Positions 51,732 to 59,413 of a stretch of DNA of 64,000 bases are shown one piece after another. The notes under the pieces are model-generated. The model saw only the letters and a program-made list of their open reading frames with translations. It did not search any database and was not told the origin of the DNA. Source of the DNA: Lachnospiraceae bacterium (GTDB lineage: Bacteria > Bacillota > Clostridia > Lachnospirales > Lachnospiraceae). Position 1 is the first letter of the stretch; every line of letters starts with the position of its first letter. The stretch covers positions 1-64,000 of the forward strand of contig JAFVAL010000040.1 of the NCBI GenBank assembly GCA_017480565.1, in the 5' to 3' direction. The position numbers and the translations under genes are program-made.

Positions 51732-52607
51732 ATGAGTATGGGTATGGAGCCGCAAGGCCCGCCGCTGGAAATGATTTTCGGCAATTATATGCCTTGGAAG
51801 ATCGATGACACCACATGGGTCATCAGCTTTATGGAAGGAAGCGAATTCATTTACCTTTTAGAAGGCGATGAATACGCACTGCTTTTAGACACCGGCTATG
51901 GCATCGGCCACTTAAGAGAGCTCGCAGAACGTCTGACCGACAAGAAGATTCTGGTTGCGAACACACATTTCCACCCGGATCATTCCGCTGGAAACGGGGA
52001 GTGGGAGGAAGTCATGGTCTCTTCTACCTGGGAGATCGATGCACCTTCCGTCAACAACCCCGGCGCAGGCCCCGTAGATTTAAATGCCTTGCCTCACCCG
52101 GACTACCGCAAGAAATTGATGCATGACGGTGATATCATCGACCTTGGCGGACGCAAGATCCGCGTGCTGGATGTTCTGCCGGCGCACTGCAACAGCTCCC
52201 TGTTTTTCGTGGATGAAGATCATAAGATGCTCTTTACCGGCGACGAATATGAGAGCCATCAGACGATCATGTACGATAATTCCTGCAATCCCGACGCACC
52301 GTATCACGTGGAGAAGCGCCTTGAAAACTTAAAGGCAAATGCACTGCGTCTGAAGGAAATCGTAGGCGAAGGCTGGTATCTGCTGCCCAACCACAATGGT
52401 ACCCCAATCGCCCTCTCCTACTTGGATGGCTATGTTGCGTTAGTCGATGCGATCTTTGACGGAACGGCCACGATCGAGGACAAGCTAAATCATCGCTTCA
52501 TCGAGATGGATCCGAAAGCGCCGGAGCTTTGCCGCGTACGTCACGCCAGCGTCAGCATTTTCATCAAGAAAGCAGAAGTGTTAAAAGTATACGGAACCAG
52601 AAAATAA
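51732..52607 (+). CDS. metallo-beta-lactamase-fold hydrolase
   Basis: This 291-residue protein has the MBL signature HFHPDHSAG (about 79-87), later ligands in PAHCNSSLFF and FTGDEYES, and a final His in LPNHNGTPI. The Zn-binding set appears complete. The substrate is unknown; in this operon (GH78 before, GT1 after) a lactone, ester or glycoside aglycone is conceivable. AGGAGG precedes the start. Confidence 0.85.
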   Translation: MSMGMEPQGPPLEMIFGNYMPWKIDDTTWVISFMEGSEFIYLLEGDEYALLLDTGYGIGHLRELAERLTDKKILVANTHFHPDHSAGNGEWEEVMVSSTWEIDAPSVNNPGAGPVDLNALPHPDYRKKLMHDGDIIDLGGRKIRVLDVLPAHCNSSLFFVDEDHKMLFTGDEYESHQTIMYDNSCNPDAPYHVEKRLENLKANALRLKEIVGEGWYLLPNHNGTPIALSYLDGYVALVDAIFDGTATIEDKLNHRFIEMDPKAPELCRVRHASVSIFIKKAEVLKVYGTRK

Positions 52608-52658
52608 TTGAACTTGTATCCGCAGACTGGCGGATTACGAATAGAAAGGAGTAACCCT

Positions 52659-53852
52659 ATGCATATTGCAGTTGTATCCCTTGGCGCATTTGGCCATGTC
52701 AACCCCACCCTCTCCCCTGTCACAGAATTGGTCAACAGAGGCGTTCGTGTGACCTATTTTACGACCGAAGACTTCCGTAAGATCGTGGAGCCTACCGGCG
52801 CAAAGTTTGTCCCGGTTCCCTCCTGGATGGCTTCCAATGCACCGCAGAACGAGAAGAAAGAAGAAGGCGGTGAGGAGGAGAGTGTGGCAGCCGTTGTGCC
52901 TTTCCTTTTCTTAAATGAAGCCGGCGCTTACATCGACACGGTTCTTGATGTCTTAAAGGATGATCGTCCGGACGCGATTCTTCACGACTTCGCAGGCATC
53001 GCAGGCACCATGGCCGCTGATGTCTTAAAAGTTCCGAACATCATGCTCTACACCAGCTATCCGTCCAACGACACCTACTCCGTAGCGGAGTCCTTCTCCG
53101 GCGTTCCGGCAGATCATCCGCTTCGCATCGCGGCAGATCACATCGCAGATGGCTATGTGGCAAAATATGGTTGCCGCAAGATGACCGTGAAGGAGATCTT
53201 CGACGGCCAGGGCGACTTAAACCTTGTCATGATGCAGAAGCGTCTGGTTCCCAACAATGAGAGCTTTGGCGACAACTTCGTCTTCACCGGCGTTCAGATC
53301 GGCAAGCGCTCCGCATTCGGTTCCTGGACCGCACCGGACAATGGCAAGCCTCTGCTTTACTCTTCCCTTGGAACCGCGTTCAACAACTGGCCGGAGTACT
53401 ATCCGATCCTCTTTGATGCAGTCCGCGACTTAGACATCAATGTCTTTGCAGCGCTCGGCGCGATCGATCCGGAGACCTTACACGATGTCCCGGCAAATGT
53501 AGAACTCGGCAAGATGGTTCCTCAGCTGGATATCCTCTCCCAGGCATCCGTCTTCATCACCCATGCAGGCATGGGCGGCACCGGCGAAGCAATCTACTAC
53601 GGTGTTCCGATGATCGCACTTCCGCAGATGGATGAACAGGCAATCACGGCCCGTCAGATTGAGAAAAATGGCCTTGGCTTTGCTTTTGTGAACAAGAACG
53701 AGATCACAAGTGAAGCATTAAAGGATGCGATCGTCAAGATCCTGACCGATCCTTCCTACCGTGAGACCGCGAAGGAATTCAGCGAGGACATGCGTTCGCT
53801 TGGCGGAGCAAAAGCATCCGCAGATGCGATCATTCATTTCCTGGAGAAGTAA
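52659..53852 (+). CDS. GT1/MGT-type UDP-sugar glycosyltransferase
   Basis: This 397-residue protein starts at MHIAVVSLGAFGHVNP behind AAAGGAG. The N-terminal acceptor domain has the GHVNPTL motif with the expected catalytic-type His. The donor-binding C-terminal motif is FITHAGMGGTGEAIYYGVPMIALPQMDEQ (about 298-326), as in macrolide and flavonoid glucosyltransferases (YjiC/MGT). Such enzymes glycosylate small hydrophobic acceptors with UDP-sugars. Linked to a rhamnosidase, it could remodel or detoxify plant aglycones. Confidence 0.88.
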   Translation: MHIAVVSLGAFGHVNPTLSPVTELVNRGVRVTYFTTEDFRKIVEPTGAKFVPVPSWMASNAPQNEKKEEGGEEESVAAVVPFLFLNEAGAYIDTVLDVLKDDRPDAILHDFAGIAGTMAADVLKVPNIMLYTSYPSNDTYSVAESFSGVPADHPLRIAADHIADGYVAKYGCRKMTVKEIFDGQGDLNLVMMQKRLVPNNESFGDNFVFTGVQIGKRSAFGSWTAPDNGKPLLYSSLGTAFNNWPEYYPILFDAVRDLDINVFAALGAIDPETLHDVPANVELGKMVPQLDILSQASVFITHAGMGGTGEAIYYGVPMIALPQMDEQAITARQIEKNGLGFAFVNKNEITSEALKDAIVKILTDPSYRETAKEFSEDMRSLGGAKASADAIIHFLEK

Positions 53853-53867
53853 TCTTGAGTACTTAAA

Positions 53868-53893
53868 GGGGCTGTCGCGATTGCGGCAGCCCC
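53868..53893 (+). terminator. terminator of the GT1 operon
   Basis: GGGGCTGTCGC / GCGGCAGCCCC stem (one G-T) with a 4-nt loop, followed by AAACTTTT. Confidence 0.8.
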
Positions 53894-53919
53894 AAACTTT
53901 TCAACCGATATGATCCTTC

Positions 53920-55140
53920 CTACCTCACTCTCCACCGTATCGTAAATGTCGTCCCCTTCCCGGTCTCCGACTCTGCATTTAAGTAACCTTCCTCTGCCTC
54001 CACGACCGTCTTCGCGAGCGAAAGCCCGATGCCGACAGACGAAGCGGAGGCATTTTTTGCTTTGTAAAACCGCTCGAAGATATGCGGCAGATCCTCGCTT
54101 GCGATTCCCTCGCCTTCGTCCCGGATCTTGAGCACGTAATACATGCCGCAGTCCGCACCATTGACATGAATCATCGTGCCAGGTTTGCTATGTTCCGCCG
54201 CATTTTTGACGATATTTTTGATGGCCTCGCGCTCCCAGCGCCGATCAAGCAAGAGCGAAAAATCCAAGTCTCCGGTGGTCTCCACTGCGACATCCGAGAC
54301 ATCGAGCAAAATAGCAAGCTCAGAAAGTGCTTCGTCAACCAAATCTCCCACGCGCATCGGCTCTGGATTCATCTTCACCGTCCCGGCATCAAACCGCGCC
54401 AGGGAAAGCAAGGTTTCAACAAGTTCCGAGATCCGCGTCACCTGCTGGTCCATGCTTTTTAAAAAGTCCTGCCGAATCTCCTCCGGCATCTCCGGATCTT
54501 CTAAGATATTGTCAAGCAAGATTCCGATCGCGGACAGCGGTGTCTTTAGCTGGTGCGAGATGTCCGCAAGCGCCCGGCTTAGATTTTCGGCATCCTTCTG
54601 ACTGTTGTCGGACGTCTCTTTTAGAAGCACCGCAATCTTGTAAATCTCATTCGAAAGCAAGGAAAACTCATCCTCTGCATTTTCTTTCGGACTCAGCTGA
54701 TAGACCTTCCTGCTAATCTCGTGTAAATACTTAATCAAAACCTGGAGATCCCGCTCTCTCTTTTTCTGCAAATGAAGTAGATAAAGTCCGAATGCGACAG
54801 CAAGCAGTACAATCACAGCAATGCCAAGCCAGACGACTTTTCTTGCAAATGTACCCGCCACGGCGTTCATAAACCGCTCGTCATCATAGCCGTACTTTCC
54901 GGCAAGGCTGCTCTCCTGTGTCGCGCTTTTCCTGTAGAGTTCCACAAGCTCTGCCTCAGACAGCGCGTCATTTTCCTGACTCACGCTCTCGATAAAAGCA
55001 GCCATCTGCGCGTTTGTCTTCTTTTTATACTCCCGCAAGGCCAGCCCAAAGACGCCCAGATAGATCAAAATCGCGGCCACCGCGAACAAAAGGCAAGGCA
55101 GGATGATTTTCTTTATCCGCTCCTTTGTCTCCCTACGCAT
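53920..55140 (-). CDS. sensor histidine kinase
   Basis: This 406-residue protein has two membrane helices (about 12-34 and 102-123) around a short extracytoplasmic loop. It has a HisKA domain with ISHQLKTPL (His196) and an HATPase domain (NIVKNAAEHS, RDEGEGI, GIGLSLAKTVV). It pairs with the OmpR-type regulator whose gene ends 18 bp upstream. The loop is too small for direct solute binding, so it may sense through the ABC transporter or envelope stress. Confidence 0.93.
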   Translation of the reverse strand: MRRETKERIKKIILPCLLFAVAAILIYLGVFGLALREYKKKTNAQMAAFIESVSQENDALSEAELVELYRKSATQESSLAGKYGYDDERFMNAVAGTFARKVVWLGIAVIVLLAVAFGLYLLHLQKKRERDLQVLIKYLHEISRKVYQLSPKENAEDEFSLLSNEIYKIAVLLKETSDNSQKDAENLSRALADISHQLKTPLSAIGILLDNILEDPEMPEEIRQDFLKSMDQQVTRISELVETLLSLARFDAGTVKMNPEPMRVGDLVDEALSELAILLDVSDVAVETTGDLDFSLLLDRRWEREAIKNIVKNAAEHSKPGTMIHVNGADCGMYYVLKIRDEGEGIASEDLPHIFERFYKAKNASASSVGIGLSLAKTVVEAEEGYLNAESETGKGTTFTIRWRVR

Positions 55141-55158
55141 GCTATTAACGCCCTTTCT

Positions 55159-55824
55159 TTATGCTTCCTTATCGATCCGATAACCGATTCCTTTTACGGT
55201 CTCGATTACATTTTCTCCAAGTTTATTCCTGATTCTACGAATGTAGACTGTCAACGTGTTGTCTTCGACCACATTTCCCGCAATGTCCCAGATTTTCCCC
55301 AAGATCTGGTCTCTCGTGAGCGTCCGCCCTCGGTTTTGCGCGAGCATCACCAGAATCCGGTATTCCAAGGGACTCAGCGACACTTCCGACTCCCCTTTGA
55401 GTACACGATTGCCCAAAAGGTCGATCTTGACCTCGCCCAGCACAATCTCACGCTCGTGTTTGTGGTAACGCCTGAGCACGTTGTTGATGCGCGAAAGCAA
55501 CTCTCTGGAGCGAAACGGCTTGATCACGTAATCATCCGCCCCGAGGTCAAAGCCGTAGACGACGTCCCTCTCCTCGTCCTTCGCGGTCAGAAAGATCACC
55601 GGCAGATCCGGCACGCTCTCCTTGATCTCCTTGCAGATTGCAAAGCCGCTGCCATCCGGCAGCATCACATCGAGCACTGCCAGGTCAAATGTCTTCGCAT
55701 CGATCGCAGCGATCGCTTCCGCCTGGTTCTTGCAGTGCGTCACACCAAAGCCCTCCTGCTTCAGCAGGTAGACAAGTCCTTTACCAATCACCGCATTATC
55801 TTCTACCAAAAGAATCTGATTCAT
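55159..55824 (-). CDS. OmpR/PhoB-type response regulator
   Basis: This 221-residue protein has a receiver domain with phospho-acceptor Asp52 in AVLDVMLPDGSG. Its winged-helix DNA-binding domain has SLSPLEYRILVMLAQNRGRT and NTLTVYIRRIRNKLG. It is transcribed with the kinase and is located after the ABC transporter genes, the arrangement of Bce/Cpr-like peptide-sensing loci. The tandem repeat at 59294 is a likely binding site. Confidence 0.94.
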   Translation of the reverse strand: MNQILLVEDNAVIGKGLVYLLKQEGFGVTHCKNQAEAIAAIDAKTFDLAVLDVMLPDGSGFAICKEIKESVPDLPVIFLTAKDEERDVVYGFDLGADDYVIKPFRSRELLSRINNVLRRYHKHEREIVLGEVKIDLLGNRVLKGESEVSLSPLEYRILVMLAQNRGRTLTRDQILGKIWDIAGNVVEDNTLTVYIRRIRNKLGENVIETVKGIGYRIDKEA

Positions 55825-55863
55825 CGTCTGGTCCTCTCATATTCCTATCGTCTCTTGCCCATT

Positions 55864-55872
55864 AGTATAGCA
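55864..55872 (-). promoter_or_regulatory. extended -10 promoter of the two-component genes
   Basis: On the minus strand TGCTATACT (TG-N-TATACT; hexamer 55869-55864), 40 bp before the response-regulator start. This lets the regulator be made independently of the ABC genes. Confidence 0.5.
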
Positions 55873-55907
55873 CAGTCAACCACAATTTGCAGTCCCATCC
55901 TTACAGC

Positions 55908-55936
55908 AAAATGCGGCCGCAAAACGACCGCATTTT
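55908..55936 (-). terminator. terminator after the ABC permease
   Basis: AAAATGCGG / CCGCATTTT, 9-bp stem with an 11-nt loop, directly after the permease stop codon. On the minus strand the stem itself ends in CATTTTG. Confidence 0.7.
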
Positions 55937-55946
55937 CAATACAGAC

Positions 55947-58526
55947 TTAAATCGCATCATTTCGGATCGTTTCCACGATATTTTGCTTCTCGATCTTTGC
56001 AAGTGAATACCACATGGTAAGCCCCACAATCAGGAAAACAAATACCGCCGCGATCAAAATCGCCTTCATCGGGAATAAGTACCCTAAATCCACCGCTTGT
56101 GACATCGCGCGGTAGATCAGAACCGATCCCAGAATGCCCAGAGGGATCCCGTAGGCCAGAGATTTCGCACCATAAAGTAAACTCTCTAAGCGGATCATCC
56201 GGTGGAACTGCGCAGTGGTCATACCCACCGATTTTAGCATTGCAAATTCCTTGCTGCGCAGGATCATATTGGTTGTGATCGTGTTGAAGATATTGGTCAC
56301 ACCCACCAGCGTAATCACGGTGATAAACCCGTAGAGGAAAATCTCGATCAAAAGAATCATATTTTTCTCGTCTTGCGTGTTTTTCTCCAAATTATAGATG
56401 TTCATGCCCGCAAGCCCCGCAGACTCACCCTTATAGGTTAACAGCTTGTTTTCCGTCTCAGAAGGCTGCTTCGACATGATGTAGAGTCCGTGAAAGTACC
56501 CGTCTTCCGTTACCGGAAGCTCTTTTAGATAATTTTCCGACACGAAAACATATCCGCCGTTGGTGTAGGTTGCCTCATAGCCCATCGGGCGTTTGTCGAG
56601 TCGGTGAACTTCTTTCAATTTCACAGGCTCCGTAAAGATCTCGACACTGTCATCGGTCACATAAGAAATCGGTGCTATCGCAAGTCCTGTTTGTTCCAAG
56701 TCACCATAGCAGTTGTAGAGCACACGGCCATCGGTTTCCGTGTAAGTCATCTGATCATCCGCGACAAGTGCCAACGAGTCAAGGTTTTCCGTGTAACCAA
56801 GACTCTTTGCAAAGCGCTCGAAGTAATCCTGATTCAGTGCAACAAGACTACAGTTGTAGTACATATATTTTCTATATTCTTCAGGGGTACTGTCGTAACT
56901 TTCTTGATACATTTTCTTCTCTATCTCAGATCCATAAGTATCGACGTCCACTTTCAAAGAATACTCTTTGGAATACGAATAATTTTCTTCACCGATCGCC
57001 TCCATGAGCGGATCAATCTCCTCCACGGAACGGATCCCCGTGACCTCCAGATTAAACTGGTAATCGGTGTATACGACCCCTGTCGCGCGCTTTGTGTAGC
57101 CGACAAAACTCGAGAGCGAGACAAAGACCACGATGCTCACCACCAGGGATACCACGGTTGTGCGGTACTTGCTCTTGCTGCGCTTTAAGTTCTTCGCCGC
57201 GATCACACCGCCGATGCCAAAAAGTTTTTTCGTTAGTGGCGAGATGCGCACCTGCTTTTTACTCACTTTATATTCCTGATTGCCGCGAATCGCCACAATC
57301 GGTGGGATCTTGCCCGCCTGTACGGCTGGAATGAGACTCGATAAAAATATGGTCAGAGCACCGAGAAATACCGCAAGCAGGATGACATACCATGGCAGAT
57401 GGAACGTAAAGGAGAACCCAATGTCCTGAATTGGAAGCAGGGCGTTAACAATTCTTGCCAGCACTGCAAGTGCAAATGTTCCACCGAGGATGCCAAGCGG
57501 GATGCCAATCAGCCCGATCAAAAAGCCTTCATAAAGCACGCTGTCACGGATTTGTTTCGACGTCGCACCGACACTGGAGAGCATCCCGTACTGTGCGGTC
57601 TTTTCCGCGACCGAAATCCGGAAACTGTTACGGATCACGAACACACTTGTTCCAATAATGATGATTAAAATGATCGCGCCCACCGCATAGAGTGCGCCAA
57701 GATCATTATCCGAAAGGGCGCCCTCGTAGCGCAGCAGCCACTGGTTGCGGTCGTAGGAAACCTCTCTGCCTGTCTCCTCCGCGATCACGGAAGCGATCTT
57801 TTTGGTGGCGCCAAACCATTTTGCAGGCTTCTCAAAACGCACGCCCACAAAGCGGTCCACGTCACTCTCCTTCTCCAGGTAGGTAAACAGTGTATATCCA
57901 GGCGCGGAAAAATTTTCCACCTGCTGGCTGGGACGGTTGATCAGACCTACAATCGTAAACTGCATCGTCTGAGTATTGATCACGGTTTCCTCAAATGTCT
58001 CGTCAAATGGATTCATTTGCGTCAATACGGTTCCATCCTTCGCAACGCGAACACCGACTTCCAGCGTGAGGACATCTCCGATCTTATACTCCATCTGACC
58101 GTTGGAGATCGTATGCACAGGCAACACCACCTCGGACCCATTCTTCGGGAAGCGACCCTGCTGCAAGAAGAGCCCGCTCTTTGCAAAGCCATTTTCATCC
58201 AGCGACTTCACATAGAAGTATGGCTTATAGGTGTTTTGGCTCTCCTCGGCCACCGCATAGCCGAGGTTTTGTCCCGCAAAATAACTCTCTACATCTGCAT
58301 TTTCCGTAATGTAGCCTACCGCCTCCGCGGGCACATCTTCAAACATCACATGATAATCGCCGTTGACCGCTTTTTCGTAATTGATGAGTGACTGCTGCGC
58401 ACTGGAGACCAGACCCGCCGCTGCGCACAAAAGTGCGGTCGAGAGGATGATGCCGATTACCGTCACGATCGTCCGCTTTTTGTTGCGCCGCAGGTTCTCA
58501 TACGTTAGTTTTCGAATGATATTCAT
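55947..58526 (-). CDS. ABC transporter permease, FtsX/MacB type
   Basis: This 859-residue protein has an N-terminal membrane helix (TIVTVIGIILSTALLCAAAGLV) and a large extracytoplasmic domain. An FtsX core of three helices follows (about 275-400), then a second helix plus extracytoplasmic domain (about 450-740) and a second FtsX core at the end. Such permeases export or extract peptides and lipids or remove antimicrobial peptides, rather than import. Its gene lies 22 bp after the ATPase gene. Confidence 0.9.
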   Translation of the reverse strand: MNIIRKLTYENLRRNKKRTIVTVIGIILSTALLCAAAGLVSSAQQSLINYEKAVNGDYHVMFEDVPAEAVGYITENADVESYFAGQNLGYAVAEESQNTYKPYFYVKSLDENGFAKSGLFLQQGRFPKNGSEVVLPVHTISNGQMEYKIGDVLTLEVGVRVAKDGTVLTQMNPFDETFEETVINTQTMQFTIVGLINRPSQQVENFSAPGYTLFTYLEKESDVDRFVGVRFEKPAKWFGATKKIASVIAEETGREVSYDRNQWLLRYEGALSDNDLGALYAVGAIILIIIIGTSVFVIRNSFRISVAEKTAQYGMLSSVGATSKQIRDSVLYEGFLIGLIGIPLGILGGTFALAVLARIVNALLPIQDIGFSFTFHLPWYVILLAVFLGALTIFLSSLIPAVQAGKIPPIVAIRGNQEYKVSKKQVRISPLTKKLFGIGGVIAAKNLKRSKSKYRTTVVSLVVSIVVFVSLSSFVGYTKRATGVVYTDYQFNLEVTGIRSVEEIDPLMEAIGEENYSYSKEYSLKVDVDTYGSEIEKKMYQESYDSTPEEYRKYMYYNCSLVALNQDYFERFAKSLGYTENLDSLALVADDQMTYTETDGRVLYNCYGDLEQTGLAIAPISYVTDDSVEIFTEPVKLKEVHRLDKRPMGYEATYTNGGYVFVSENYLKELPVTEDGYFHGLYIMSKQPSETENKLLTYKGESAGLAGMNIYNLEKNTQDEKNMILLIEIFLYGFITVITLVGVTNIFNTITTNMILRSKEFAMLKSVGMTTAQFHRMIRLESLLYGAKSLAYGIPLGILGSVLIYRAMSQAVDLGYLFPMKAILIAAVFVFLIVGLTMWYSLAKIEKQNIVETIRNDAI

Positions 58527-58548
58527 ACCCTTTTACTCCCATTCCTCT

Positions 58549-59226
58549 TTAGCGCACTTCATCGCGCACAATGCGTCCATCCTCAATCGTAATCACACGC
58601 TCTGCCTGATTGGCAATTCCAAGATCATGCGTGATGATGATCACCGTTTGATTGTACTTGCGGTTTGACATGCGAAGCAGCGAGATAATCTCTTCACTCG
58701 CCTTCGTATCCAGGTTGCCCGTCGGCTCATCCGCGAGGATAATCGCAGGCTGATTGATCAGCGCTCGTCCGATCGAAACACGCTGCTGCTGGCCGCCGGA
58801 GAGCTCATTTGGCAAATGTTTCCGCCGCTCGTTAAGTCCCAGCACGTCAAGAAGCTCCGAGAGCCGCTCTTCATCCACCTTCTGCCCGTCAAGCTCACAC
58901 GGCAGTGTGATGTTCTCACATACATCCAGGATCGGAATCAGGTTATAAAACTGATAGATAATCCCGACCTGTCTTCGTCTAAAGATCGCCAGCTGATCAT
59001 TGGTCAGCGAATAAATGTCCTGGCCATCGATCATGACCTTGCCCGATGTCGGCCGGTCCACACCGCCGATCAGATGCATCAGCGTCGACTTACCGCTGCC
59101 AGACGCACCGACAATTGCGACGAACTCGCCCTTCTCCACACGAAACGACACATCATCCAGCGCCTTCACCAAACTCTGATCCTTTCCATATTCCTTGCAA
59201 AGATGCTCCACACGTAAGATTTCCAT
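58549..59226 (-). CDS. ABC transporter ATPase, LolD/MacB type
   Basis: This 225-residue protein starts at MEILRVEHLCKEYG behind GGAGGAG. It has Walker A GASGSGKST (40-48), signature LSGGQQQR, Walker B IILADEPTGNLDT and the H-loop ITHD. The EPTGNLD form marks the MacB/LolD/Bce group. An in-frame extension upstream runs through the promoter and the GH3 terminator and is not coding. Confidence 0.95.
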   Translation of the reverse strand: MEILRVEHLCKEYGKDQSLVKALDDVSFRVEKGEFVAIVGASGSGKSTLMHLIGGVDRPTSGKVMIDGQDIYSLTNDQLAIFRRRQVGIIYQFYNLIPILDVCENITLPCELDGQKVDEERLSELLDVLGLNERRKHLPNELSGGQQQRVSIGRALINQPAIILADEPTGNLDTKASEEIISLLRMSNRKYNQTVIIITHDLGIANQAERVITIEDGRIVRDEVR

Positions 59227-59281
59227 GGTTCTCCTCCAATGATTTTGTATTACGGGAACTTTCGCTCCCACCCTGGTAATA

Positions 59282-59315
59282 AAGATACAAGACCAAAGTG
59301 ACAGCAAAGTGACAG
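59282..59315 (-). promoter_or_regulatory. ABC operon promoter with tandem PHO-box-like repeat
   Basis: On the minus strand CTGTCACTTTG occurs twice in direct tandem (59315-59294), and TATCTT (59287-59282) lies 10 bp after the second CTGTCAC. There is no normal -35. An 11-bp period and this distance to the -10 are the geometry of PhoB-type activation. The neighbouring OmpR/PhoB-type regulator is the probable binder. Confidence 0.6.
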
Positions 59316-59346
59316 TTTGCGAAAGTTTCTTTATTCCCACAACAAA

Positions 59347-59386
59347 AGCCCCACAACCTTTCGTGCATGCACGAGGTTGTGGGGCT
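59347..59386 (-). terminator. terminator of the GH3 gene
   Basis: AGCCCCACAACCT / AGGTTGTGGGGCT, 13-bp stem enclosing a second palindrome (TCGTGCA/TGCACGA). On the minus strand TTTTGTTG follows. Confidence 0.85.
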
Positions 59387-59413
59387 CTCCACATATCGTT
59401 TCTAACAAATATC

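Noticed and set aside
58549..59394. Longer ABC ATPase with 56 extra N-terminal residues
   Set aside because: The extension crosses the GH3 terminator and the ABC promoter; the RBS is at the internal start.
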